From: Neospora caninum Liverpool | Taxonomy: Eukaryota > Apicomplexa > Conoidasida > Eucoccidiorida > Sarcocystidae | Assembly: GCF_000208865.1 (NCBI RefSeq) | Contig: NC_018390.1 | Location: 4,172,270 to 4,236,269 of the forward strand | Length of the DNA: 64,000 nucleotides | Reading direction: 5' to 3' | Shown here: positions 10,432-23,000 of the stretch, in pieces | How the letters are laid out: every line of letters starts with the position of its first letter | Position numbering within the stretch: position 1 is the first letter of the stretch | Made by a program: the position numbers and the translations under genes | Notes under the pieces: model-generated | Databases searched by the model: none | Told to the model about the DNA's origin: nothing | What the model saw: only the letters and a program-made list of their open reading frames with translations

Positions 10432-13400
10432 ATGCATTGCGTCAGGAACTTTGAATGGCTAGCAAGGCGCCTGAGCCTGGCTGGTGTGTTGTCGAGGAGA
10501 GAGGCAGAGAAGGCTATTGCTGCCGGGCAAGTTACGGTTAGTACATCGTTACCACCGTGGTGGTGTTTGTTTCCGGAATAACCGTTCCATTTTGGATTGC
10601 CCTTTATTGTATATTCTGGGGGGGACTTGCCTTTCGGTGCCAGAGGCCTGTCGCTGCAACATGAGGCATGCACTGAACCTTCAGCCAGTTGTTCTGGTCT
10701 GCGAAGCCAGTAGTGGCCGATGTACCGGTCATCTCTTCCCAGCTATCTCTACTCGTGACCTGGTTTTGTGGCCATTTTTGCCCCCCTTTCTGTCGTCTCG
10801 AGATATGGCATCCACACCTGGCTGCAAGGGGACAGATAAAGACAGACTTCAGCACTGGAACCTTCTTATGCCGGCAGCCACCATACAGTACCTCGTGTGC
10901 CCGCACTAATGTAGCCAATAGAGACGTTTCAACTCTGCTCCTGCCTTTTGCCCACTGCGTTGAACCCGCAATGTTTATTGCGAAGTTCCCTTTACGAAAG
11001 CCAGCGGAACAAAGCAACTACTCGTCTCGTATACGCGCTTGAACCGGTGGGCAGGTTAACGGTGAAACGATCTGCCAAAATGTGGAAGTCTGCAGCGAGG
11101 CAATCGTGTGCTATAAAGGTAAGGCGCCGGCCGACAAGTTTCAGAACTTAGCGGCAGTGAAAGCGGAGACGTAACCAAGCATGCGAATAATTTTGCGTAA
11201 TCCACAATGACACAGGAGACGGTTGGCTTTGCGTGGTGTTCAATGGCGTTCGTGAACGGGCACGGACGCCTTCACACAGACACTATTCGTTTAGTGGTGT
11301 ACACTATTTGGACCAAGTAGTGGCAGAAAAGGAGAGTGCGGCTTCGCCGCGCGAGGATAAAAAGCTGCTCGGCGTCAGTTTTACCGTGATAGTTCTGCCC
11401 AAGTACCGCATGCATGGCGATTTGCGCTGTAGGATGGGGTCCTTTCCTTGAACCCAAGGAAACCTGTTAAACTACTTGGTACGACTACGTCTATGTCCCT
11501 GCCGCGTTCACCCAGCACGCTGCCTCTCGATAAGGTACCGCCACGCAGCGGGGCAGTGGCAGACCGCAGCGACCTCCGTAACCTGTGAAAAAGAGCTAGC
11601 TACACCAATCGTTGATCGTGGCTGCACCAACAACCCTCCACCTGAGCTCCTTGCTACTACGTGCGACACAATGACAGCCTCAAGGTGTTGTGGATCCTCC
11701 CTCTGTTCTCAGGAGCGTTTGTGCCTCCTCCCGTGATGACGCCCCAGTTATTCGGTCTGGTGAAACCCCGACGGGTGCTGTGCGTGATGGAGGAACGAGA
11801 GGATATGCCGACCTTGCATACGCTTATGCGGCACCTCTACGTGGAGCAAGACTTACTCCCTGATGAGGTTGAAGATCTTGAACGAGAAAGGCAAGGGCGA
11901 CCGCAACGAAAAAACTTGGATAACTACCCACCCACTCATTTGAGGACCGGTCTCCCCAGAGCAGGTTTGCGGGAAACCTGCGAGGAGATCAGTGATTCAG
12001 CTGAGGATTCTGTTGACGAGTGTGTCAGTGCAGCGGCACAAACGAGAGGTGCCGAGATAGGTGGCACGCGGCAGCGCCGGCATGCTCACAGTGCACAGTC
12101 GGATGATATGCGCTGTCGGCGCACGGTAGGCGAGGGAGGAATTGAGACGGGCGTCAACGCGTCCGACAAGGTGTATGCGAATTCACTCGAACAGTTTGTT
12201 GATCGTAGATTTCGCTTGAGCACGCGCCTTCAGTACGACACCCAACCAGTTCTCGCGGAGCTACCAAGGCACCTGATTGTGGTGGTAAGTTTCCCCGAGC
12301 CCTGAGGCGATGCTTGCAGTGCCTTTCAAACGAAACGTTGTTTTGAAAAGATGTCGATGCAGAATTGCTTGCCTTTCGGACAGCTCAATATCAGCAGCCC
12401 CGCAGAGTTCGGGGGGAGTTTGTGATGAGTGGAGACAGGGCACATCGAATATGTGAAACTTGGTGGGTGTTCTCCGGGTGCTGTTGAAGTGACGCTTGCA
12501 AGACAGGGGCCAGTTTCTCACATTTCTCACACAGCATTCGATTTGCGTCCCGCGTTATTATTACCGTGAACGGCACAAGAAACGTTTCATTACTCGCCTT
12601 TATGTGAGCCAATGTTGCGCGATGCCTTTGCTTGCAAGAGTCCGGTCAGTCTCTCCGTAACCTCTATGGATTAAATATTCCTTCCAATGTGCCGTACTCA
12701 GGAGCTACCCTCTCCCATCGTGGCGAACTGGAGTGGTAGAATCGACACCTCGATTTTAAGGCATTCTCTGGTAGCAGATGTGCTTTTTCTTTGAATGCTA
12801 CAGCGGCCACTTCCTGTGGAGGCGGATGGATTCGTGCTTCTAACAAACGACGGCGACTTCGCCCACGCTGTGCAGAAGCCAGAGAACCGTGTTCAGTCCG
12901 TGAGTCACAGCTGAGACCTGTACAACCCGAAGCAAAACCGATTCCGATTGATGCGACACAGTTGCGGTTCGTGGCTGGGCCACAAAACGCAGTCGAAGCC
13001 TCTGGGCGTACCCAGGGATACCTTGTGATGACATGTGATATTGCTTTCCAAGTGGGGGGGCGGTGACAACCTGCGTGCTAGCACATGTAGAAGCATGTGG
13101 CGACGTCCACCTCCTGGTGCTAAATACGTGTTCACAACCCATGCTCACTATGTATTGCGCTCCTTAGGTGTTCGACGTGCGCGTCAGTGGGACACTGCCG
13201 AGCTATCGAGTCTGGGAAAGTTGGCGCTGCGGCGTCGCGTCTGGTGGCTTCGACTTTGGTCCGGTGTGGGTAAGCGCGCTAAAGCATGTGTGTAGACACC
13301 CGAGAAGCCTGCTGCGAAAGCCGCTCGACCGCGAAGGGCACCGCTCCGTACCAGTTTAAGGAATCCCCTACAGAGGATCAGGAGAGATTTGAAACGGTGC

Positions 13401-15405
13401 GGAGCAAAGTACAGCGACTGAGCGGTTGTACTGATCCTTCAGCAGCAAACGGTCGTTCGCTGCTTGTTACAGGGCCCCCTTTCAGATTCTCCACCTAGCC
13501 GCAGACTTGTATAGCCATAAGTTTTCCCGCTTTCCTCTGCTTTCCTGTCGCATGCTCGTAGCTTCTCGTCTTCTCACCGACGTTTGTGGTTGTGGTAGCA
13601 CGCTCAGACTCGTTGCCTATTTGGTGAATGTGGCGGTATGGTTGTTTACTGTATCTGCACATTACGTTATATATTGGACACCTACCGTTCTTGCTAACAA
13701 AGCCAAATAACTTGTGTGGCGCTCTGGCTGAGTAAGTGGAGAAGCGACCGCGGCTCGCAGGCCCTGTTGATAGGCTGGCGGCGATGCAGTGGTTTCGTAG
13801 GTCCTCGCCTGAACGTTGCGATGGCGGCTTCTGACACCAAACGGAAGAGTGAAATATCACTATATGGTGACGATGAGTCCTACGCTGTTTTGTGTGTGCT
13901 GTGGTTCACTGGCAGGTCGAGCTGTTAAGAGCGTGGCATAACGCCGCGTGGCTGCGGGTAGGCTGAAACTGAAGCTGTCGCTGCACAGCTTCGTGGGTTT
14001 TGTCGGCTCGAGGACACTTGGTCTTTGCGCCTTTGCCGTGCCACCGTTGTAGCGTGTGCGCTTTCCGCGTCCGGTTTCGGAGGTGCAGTGAAGCGGTGAG
14101 CTGCCAGGTATGCCCATTTCTGTGTGTGCCTCTCAGCTTCATCTTGTGGAACGCCCAGGCATGGACCTGCGGATGCTCTTGAGCAGCATTGGCCTAAAGG
14201 TAGGCACGAATCAATTTCGTGCTCCTGGGGCATCTAGGCAAAAGGGGTGGACAGATCAGGAACTCGCCGTGGACATTGCACAGCTCCGATTCATTGTTTC
14301 TGGTACCAGTCTCATATGTAAAGAAGTGAAGGAGGCAAGAAACACAAGTTACCAGGTTTGGCAAAGCCCTCAGCCGGTAGACCGCCTGTGTGAGGGTTCT
14401 AAGAAGCGACTAACATGGCTCTCACGCCTGGCAGGAATCATGCGTGTCCAGTGTGTCACCAGTTTAACTTCCTCTTCATGCAGTAAAGTTTCGGTGGTTG
14501 CCGTGTCTGTTTCCGCGTTGCTAATTTGTGATTTCCAGCTCCGGCGCCTCCGTCGCTACGCTATCGGCCCCTACCGCGCTTCGTCTATTCCTCAGCACAC
14601 TGTACTGCCTTTGAAGTTCCATAGCTCCTTTTCGCGCCTGCTGCCGCTGCACAGACAGCTTCAGCACCAAGCCGCTGCCGCCGCGGAGGCGCGAATCTGT
14701 GCAGGGCAACGAGGGGCTGCTGCAGCTGATGCGGCGGCGGCCAGGGCGGCGGCAGAGAAGGGAACGCAAAGTTCTGGCGCGGCTACACCGCCCGCTTTCC
14801 CCCCTAGGCGTGCCGCTCTCTTTCCCGCTGCCGGCGAGTTGAAAGGGTTGCTAGAACAAAATCAAGACACACGCAAGGAGCGGGTGGGTGGGTGGTGCAT
14901 TTTTGACGAGGTGAAGAGGCATTCCGCTCTTGCCCTAGGGCCACAAAATACGGGCTTAGAAAGGCATGCACGACTGCAACAGCCGCAAGAGGGAAACCGG
15001 CAGCCGCTAGATGAGGCGGGGAAGCGGACTGCGACGGCAGATCAGGCGATGCTACGTGAGACGCCGCTACACCGCGCTGGAGCATTACATGACGGAGGGC
15101 GCTGCGGAACAAGCAATGGAGGTAGCAACATTGGCTGCAGACCTCGGGAAGCTGATGCCCCCAGCGAGTTAGCACAGCAACTAACGAGCAACAATGAGCC
15201 ACAAAGTGAGGGAAGTTCAACTCGGTGTGTGACATCGCTGGCGGGCAGCGTAGTTGGGGGTGTTGACAAGATTTCATTAGCGGACCGTGAGGACAAGAAG
15301 TCAGAAAGCGGTGTTGGTGTACACGCTAGTGTCAGCGCACATGGGTATGTGGGTGAGCAAAGGTCAAACGTTCTACAGGCACTTGACTTGAAGGTTTCCT
15401 TTTGA
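10432..15405 (+). CDS. RsuA/RluB-family pseudouridine synthase, probably catalytically degenerate
   Basis: Predicted exons are 10432-10536, 11055-11118, 11713-12284, 12804-12899, 13168-13269, 13916-13957, 14137-14199 and 14539-15405, giving about 636 residues. Residues 6-56 form an S4 RNA-binding domain (LSLAGVLSRREAEKAI, then VNGETI). The synthase fold follows: a KPRRVLC motif near residue 74, VLLTNDGDFAHAV, VFDVRVSG, a WLRLHLVE strand and the C-terminal RRYAIGPY motif. The family motif G-R-L-D, whose Asp is the catalytic nucleophile, reads R-P-L-P at residues 248-251. There is an insert of about 120 residues before this motif and an Ala/Gln-rich tail of about 265 residues. Exons join in phase at every junction. 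The first exon may be preceded by an unseen targeting exon, because the S4 domain begins only six residues from the ATG. The family is clear; organelle location and loss of activity are inferred. Confidence 0.8.
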
Positions 15406-17538
15406 CGTGAACGATAAAACGGGGTCCCAAAGTCCATCCGTCCCGTGGTCTTCAGGAGGCCTCTGCTTGTCGGTTGTCACATGAATGGGAAAACAGAAAG
15501 GCTGACAGAGCCGAGAGGCTCCTGATGAAAATCGAGGGTGTGCCGATTCATGACGAACGTGCCAAGAAAGTTATGTTTTGAAGGCATGAAGAAAAGAATG
15601 GAGTCAAACTGACATGTATCCCAGCGTCTAAGGCAAGCGACCACAGAAATTAAATCCACTCTGCTGAAACGAATTGAGAGGATTGGCTCCTTGGCATAAT
15701 GGTCGGTAGAACTGAAGTCGATGCCGAAAAATGAGAATGTGGTGTGTGGCTTCCAGAGGGAGTTTTTGGTCCCTGCTTTTCATATGTCCAGAGGTATTCA
15801 TGCACACGAAAGGGAAAGACCAGGTGATCGTCGGGATCCAGGTGTACATCGCCTTGTTGGTTTGCAAGAAAGGCGGATTTCTGGGGGAGCGCGTGGCTGC
15901 ATCTTAGTCTTTTTCAAAGGCTGATTTCCGATATTTGGGCTCCGCAGGCTGGTGAGTGTGTCTCCGTTGGCCTTGCAGGTTTACAACGATTGATCCTTTC
16001 TGAGGTCGCCCCTGCCGCAGCGGGTTTCTTTTGGCTTGGGCATGGTTTCAAACATCTGTAGTCAAAGGACTCTCACGAAACTTCATAAAAGGTCTCTGCA
16101 ATTCTCAGTGGCTGAGAGATGGCCGAGCGAAAAACCCTCCTTCCGACAGTGCCTGTCATAGTTGTTTAACGACAGATGTCGGGTAGGTGAATGATTTACT
16201 CATGGACGTTCGCGGATTAGAAGCTTCTCAGCGCCCTACCCGGGTCGTAGAAGGCGTTGTGATGCTCCCGGGGTAATCGTTCGCGGCCAACTTCATGGCC
16301 TGAGGCTGTGATGCCATGTGAGGAAGAAGTTCAACACTGGAACCAAATAGTTGAGATAGCGTCCTGAAGGCAACGAATGTGGATACGCGCAGACGCGCGT
16401 CAGTCCATAGGGAGAAGAGAAAGACCTCCGAGATTAAACAGTTACTGCACATGCAACATACTGAAAGGCAACGGACCCCGCGAACAATAAGCATAACACT
16501 TCTTTCAGAACTCTTATGGATGTGACCGTCAACGTTTGGGGGATGATAGTCGAAGAAGAGACAGTGTTCATACCGCCAGTACCGGAGCTCTCCGAGTGAC
16601 TGGCGTAGCGCTAGCCTAGAACCATGAAAATGTATTCCGGTTTGCGGCAAATACATGCCCATAGGGTATTGCGCTTCCTGCCTACCAGCACACGATCTGC
16701 CGCGCTCGACGAATCCTCGTTACGTGGTCCCACGACAGGCGGTGCGAAAGCGTAACTTCAACCTGTAACGTAGGAAAGCTACGGAGAGGAAAGGGGAAGT
16801 GACACCGGTCCTCGCATATGTAAAACCGTGTTGGAAGGGCAACTGTGTGCGAAAGGTGGCTTCGTGGCTACTTGTCTCACGAGTTCAGTAGGACGTAATT
16901 CGATTTCACGGTTCAAATTTGAGAACGGGACTACTACTCAGAGGCGCCAGATATCCTAGAGAATGCTTGCAGCACCAATAACTCACCAGAAAGCCGCCTC
17001 CGGGTATGGCGCGCTTGACCCTCACAGCTGCCAACGGAAGAGGGAGACGCCAATCGTCGGGATGCAGTGCGCAGAAGGCCACCAGTGCTCGCTGAGATGA
17101 AGCAAGAGACAGGTTTACGCATTACCTTCATGTTGTTTTTGCATGATTTGTGGTACGAAAGGGTTCCTGCCTCAGTGCTAGAATACAAGCAGAATCATTG
17201 CTCGGGAAGGGCCTAACATGCCATATCACATAATTTAGGACCGTTCGTTCGCTGCTGCTGTGGATGAGTGCTCTGGAGGACCTCGGTTGCTTTGCTAACC
17301 ACTTGCAGGGCAGCGCGCCTCCAGGTCATCTCGTCCCTTGAGGGAGACCGCGTTTTATGCCACCGTTATTAAATTGTTATCACATAAACCTCTTCATCCC
17401 GTGGGTTTGTAAATTCATCACATCGTAACCGCGAGAGATAAATACGCAGTTTTTGCCTCCTGTGCTTATCACACAGATCTGCAGCCACAGACGATGCAGA
17501 GGAAAATCCTACTACAGTAGTTAGTGTTACGGCAATCA
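15406..17538. other. Convergent intergenic region (two 3' ends)
   Basis: This stretch lies between the stop of the plus-strand pseudouridine synthase and the predicted stop of the minus-strand channel gene, so it should hold both 3' untranslated regions. A minus-strand ATG frame of 144 codons at 16228-16662 and one of 84 codons at 16934-17188 were considered. Neither resembles a known protein or joins convincingly to a neighbour. I see nothing else. Confidence 0.5.
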
Positions 17539-20036
17539 TTAGCAAATACGTGCCACGACGTTCACGAGTTGAAACTGGATTGAGTTTACCAGGCGACCTT
17601 TGTCATCACATGTGATGTATTCCATAATGCTCTCCGGCACAGAGTGCTGCTTCGGACGATACAGCAGCAGCGATTTGCTCATGCAAATGTTAGCAGCAGA
17701 CGCACCCCTCCCCGTGCCAAGAAGCATCATCCAGGCAGCTTCTGGCATCTGTTAAAAGGTGTCGCAAAATTAAGTCTAGAGTATTTTTCTTGAAGTGGGC
17801 TCCAACAGTTGAAAGGAATGTATAGTATCTACCTTCAGCCACAGGTATCATGATAACGTTCGTCAACGCATATTCGCCGACATGACTTCGATGTCCTGCA
17901 CGCTGGGTGTACTGGGAGGACACGGACACCCTTTTTTTGTATTGACATATATTCGGTCTTTCTAGTCGCATTCATGAAAAGCAATGCAAGCCCTTCCGTA
18001 ATACGCACAGTATCTGCTGAGGCATGTGGTGAGCTTAATACAGTTTTCCCTCAGCGTGGAGCGCCACAAATGTCAACGTTGCATGGCGTAAAACCGGGGG
18101 GCAGCGGGCGGGTAAGATTTTGCCATCCGTATGTACGATAAGGTCTCAATGGCGCTAGACCAAGAGCGACGACTAAACTGTATTCACGCCACAGCTGCAG
18201 AGCGGCTTTGCGTCTCCGAGTCGTACCTGTAGGGTTGCGAGGAGGGACGCGTTTGCTGGGTGCCCCGGCGGCCCAAAAATATGTAGTTGCAAGGAGACGT
18301 GCGCCGGTGACACAGATCGGGAGAAATTACGCACTCGGCAACGCGCCACATCCCTCGAGGGTAGACGAAGCTGTAGGCAAAACCAATGAGTTATGCGGAT
18401 ACATGTAACTCTCGTGAACGAAAAAAAAGGCACAAATCGGCCGCCTGTGAACTTGCTGCGGCCGTTGTGGCGACAGCGTGCTTGCGAGTCTTTCCGACAT
18501 AGAGCACACGACATTCAGATCCTGCGGGTGCGCTGAGATTTGGCATCCCTCGGGCGTCTAACGCTTTGTAGCTAGTTGATCTGACACCTACAACTTCACG
18601 GTTCCCTTCAAGTGTGCGCAGAACGACTTCACGTAGGCCAATCTTGACACACCGACCCCGAAAAACTGTAGTCGACGCATCCGTGATACATGGTAATCCG
18701 GATTCCTCATCGCCGCTGTCTCCTCCCACGTACAGGGCCCTGGCGTGCTCTCCAGTGCCACTCTCCAGATCTTCAGGCCCGTTTTTGTCTGGACGGGCGA
18801 CTGCGGCACTCGCCGTCGCGGCCGCTGCGGCGGCAGCTACCTCCGCCACTGCAGCAGCAGTGCGGAAAGCGGACGAAGAAATCTCGTTTCCAGTTGGAAA
18901 AAGTAGCTCGACGAAATCACCCAGGTCAATTGGATGTTGCAGTCCAACAAAATGCCATACAGCTGCGAAGCGGTACACACGAGGAGCTGAGAACAGCGGC
19001 AAGAGCAGCGCGATTCTTCCTCCAATTTTCAACTGTGCGATTGTGTGGAGTGAGGAGTTTTTCCATTTGCAGCCTGCGCTGGAGAACGAAGCACTTACAG
19101 GAGAATCAGGGAATCCGCCAGCTCTGTCACAGACAAGAAATGCTTCAGCTAAGCATCAACAAGACAAGAGGGCACCGACGTCGGAAAATATAGAGCATGC
19201 GCATTTCCTTGGAGCCGCTAATTTTTGCGCTGGCATCTATCAGAGCTGGAGAGAATACTGCTGAGTAGTCTAGTCAACGGCACAAATGTGACAACGGATA
19301 AATCACGTGCCGAGACGTGCAGCAGAAATAGTCTGTCTTTAAAGTCTACGCGTAAACGTACCGGCGAACGCAAGGGTGGCAAAGTAAATCATGGCCACAG
19401 CGGCAGCAACACAGAAGGTCAAGAGCGTCTGGAACAGCAGCAATGCCAAAAGGCAAGCCGCTGGCGCCGTGATTAGGGCAAGCAGGAGATGTACGCGATG
19501 GAGAATTTGCGAATTCACCTGAAGAAAACCCACGGTAAATCAGCAGAACAAATTCTCGGTGGTAGTTGAACTCACGTGGAGCAAAGCTAAAACGGCAGTT
19601 GTCTACAGCATGTCTTCCAAATCCGCAGCGGCTGTGACTCTGGTGAGGAGCGCTCCATGGGGGGTGCTCGGAGTATCCATGCTGTCAGGTCATGGAAATG
19701 AACGCAAGAATATCTCCGGGACATCCGCACTGTAAGTTCGCTAGTCTACGGTCATCGAGTAAGAGCAACTAGAAGGCTTAGATGAGTGCACGACTCTAAC
19801 GAGGGGAGAGCAGCTGTTTCGAGTTGCGCGGGTTGTCGTCTCCACGCTGAAAGCCCACCTCAAACATCTGTAGGCATCTACTGCAACATATGAACGCCTC
19901 TCCATCTTCATGGGGTCACAGGAGAGAAGACTGTAGCCTCGTTCACTCACTTCGTCGGCAGCGCGGTAACGCCAGACATCGCGATGAAGATCCCCAAGAG
20001 ACCGCGCGAACTGCTCGCGCGTCACGAAGCCCTGTC
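17539..20036 (-). other. EF-hand and MscS pore exons
   Basis: Exon 20036-19951 completes the EF-hand (QGFVTREQFARSL), with Gln where loop position 12 is usually Glu. Exon 19518-19362 gives two hydrophobic segments (VHLLLALITAPAACLLALLL and FCVAAAVAMIYFATLAFAG). Exon 19073-18592 continues the pore helix and matches the MscS consensus without gaps over the 32 residues before HP. It then has an alanine-rich insert inside the beta-domain. Exon 18370-18227 carries VRNFSRSVSPAHVSLQLHIF, and exon 17911-17833 carries the EYALTNVIMIPVAE strand. The final exon has a helix-like SKSLLLYRPKQHSVPESI. Family membership is clear by eye; the last exon is the least certain. Confidence 0.75.
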
Positions 20037-23000
20037 CTGGGTAGAAAGATCATACTCAAGATACCTCATGAAGTTTGCTACCCAGGTATCGGTGTGTGGT
20101 TCCAGCCTGTTTCGATCGTGGAGCCGGCCAAGATACCCTGCTGCAGCTCTCCTGTATCATCCTTTCCACTGCGTAATACTGTGTGTGTGGCACTGTGACT
20201 GTGGGTGTCTAATGGAACAGTTCATGTTACAATGGAGCGTTATTTATCACACTCACCATCGTAATCGATAGTTGCAAATAAAATCCGTGCATCTTCGTAA
20301 CTCATAAAGTAGAATAGATGCTCGAGACGGAGAACCTCGTTTGGGTGTTCATTCGCCGTCTGCCTTTCTTCCGCACGGCAACAATCATCTGAACAGACTG
20401 TGACCGTGCGAAGCTCATCGGGAGCTCGAAGAAGTGAGTTGCAGGCTGCGTGCGACGAGAGCACCACTGAACGGGGCTGCAGGAATCTCTGGAGTTGCCC
20501 GTGCTTAGAAGCTGCAGGCTGACTATAGCCCCTCGATGCTGCAGAATTCAAGGATGTTCGAGCTGGCATGCTGCTGTGCTCGGCTGCATCGACAAATTCT
20601 GGAGGTGTGAAGGGAAGCATAGAAACCCAATCTTCTTCCGTGGAAGTTTGTGAATGAGCTGACTCCCCTTCTGCCTCATCCGCGCAACCACTGATTTGCG
20701 CGCAGCTGCGCCGACCTCCTTCCAGGCAGTCGAGTGTGTCACCCCGTGCTTGCGCCCGACAGTCACCCTCCAACGTTCGCATGTGGATGCCAGCGACTTT
20801 GGCATCAGTGGTAGAGCCTCTCAGTCTCTTGCCATATACAGGGGAAGCCCTGCTGATGTGCTTGGACGAACACGGGCCTTGTAAGCTCTGAAAAGACCTA
20901 CGGTGACAGTGGCCGCCGTTGCCGCTGGTGTACTCAGGAGTGCCGTGCTCAATGGCACTGCCGCAAGAGGAAAGACGCTGTCTGAGCCCCTTCCTCTGTG
21001 ACCTCTTCCTAGTTCTCGACGGCTTGCTGTTGATGGAAATATTGCTGCCACTCAATGTTTGTTTTGAGCAGCTGACTGATCTGGTATACCTAACCGGAGC
21101 TGTGCTGCTCGACTGGTAGTTCGCGCTCGTCCTACCTGCATACCTTGCATGACAGCAGCGATACCCGAGGTCACTGCGGCGCTCAATGAATACTGTGACA
21201 GGGGCTGCTCCGTCACCTTTAGTCGGCACTCTGACACGTTGATTTCCTGTCCTCTTCTGTTCCCGCGTGTCGCGGGGTCCTGACGGTTCTGATGGAATTT
21301 TGCTCCCCGTTGGGGCTTTGCGTCTCGCTCCGTGGCTTCTTCCCACTATTTTCATCCGCCTCACATCTATAGGAGAACTTGCTGCTCGCTTGTGAGCAGC
21401 ACTCGGAAATATATGCCTTCGCGATGCCGCGCCCAATACAGACTCCAAGGACTCAGGTACAGGGGTTACCATCGGAACAGTGTGTAACATACCATCGGCC
21501 TGTTGCTTGCCATAGTCATCCCTCTTGACCAAGGGCTCTCTCTGCAACGGCGCAGGCACCAGTGTATCTGCCGATGAACTAGAAGTCACCTCGTTGCTCT
21601 GACGCCGAGGAACATCGTCATCCAAAACACCCCGTCGACTGCTGTCCCCCGCTTCGGTTCTGCCAACAAATCTTGATACTTTGTTGCATGCCGCCAGCGG
21701 TATATTTTGCTTCGGTAGGCCTCCCGTCGTGATGTCTCCTGGTTCTGCTCTCGTATCAGCCCACAATGAGCTTTGCATGCTGCGCCCAGTGAGAAAATGG
21801 ACCGACAGTCCTGATGGGCCTTCCCCTGATAAGCGCAACGATGGTTCTACGTTCCGAGCACCTCGATCGTCGTGTCTTCGCATGGACAACCCTGAATCCC
21901 TTGTTGACACCATTGCAAAACACTGGGACACTTGAGACTTTTGGTGGTTGTCAATACACTGACAGGCAAAACAGTCCCCAGAGGTAGGGGGTATCTCACA
22001 CTGCACAGAAAGAAGTGGCGGGTGAAGGTGGCGAGATGTAGGAATCCCTTTTGAGCGCATGTCGATGGTCCATCTCCCAAAATCTTCCAGAATCAGCTGC
22101 AGCCGCAGCCAAGGATGGAGACGCTGACTTTGATCGATGGGCGGCTGGCACCGGCTGATATCTCGAACATTTGCTGTCGGCGTTATCCCCCAGTTGGCGG
22201 CGCTCGGCTTCCCTTCCGGATTCTGGGAGCGATCAAGGCTCAGCACACTCACACGGGGTAACATGTCAAGAGGCCCTGTCAGTTGTTGCACCAATGGACT
22301 GCCTGTACCCGCGCAGGGAGAAGCCTTTACGTGTTGGTTCTGGATAGTGACCTCAACAGTGCCAGGCGACTTCTGATCTCGCCTCTCACCTCCCGGGCTG
22401 ATAAGGCAGGTGGCCATTAACGTAGTGAAAGGAAATTGGGAAATAATCACAGATCCACCGACGTCAAGCCGCTTCCCTGTTCGTGGTGAGCGTTTTCTCT
22501 CTCCTCGTACTCGGCGTTCATCGACTGTGTGTTGTAACGGCCTTTTGACATCGTAGACGCGAATAGAAGCTGCGTTACCTGCATCGGACGCAAGTCGCGG
22601 CAACGACTCGGTTGCGGAAACAAGGGTACTGGCAAGTGCGGCCTCCTTGTAGATGCATTGGTAGGACAACGATGAGAAAAAACCTTCAGGCGGTCGCCTT
22701 GGGGTAACCATGTTTCCAGAGCACAGATGCCCGGGCGACTGCCCGGTTGTCTTTTCGAGTGATTCAGCTACTCCTGCGGAAATACAGCAGTCAGCCACCT
22801 GGAAGTCTGGTGATGAAAAAGACCCTTTGCCACCATCACTGCTGTCATCACATCTCGAGTATCTTCTCCATGGTAGACCTTCTGGCTCTTGATGCGTGCT
22901 TTCAGCTTGTAGAGCTAGTCCGGAGTGTGGTCGGTATCTTTCACTGTCGTGTACCTCTCTGTAACAGTTTTGGATTGCTCGGAGGAGATACCGCGCGCCT

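Noticed and set aside
16228..16662. 144-codon minus-strand ATG frame downstream of the channel gene
   Set aside because: Tested as a further C-terminal exon of the channel; neither sequence pattern nor phase supports it.
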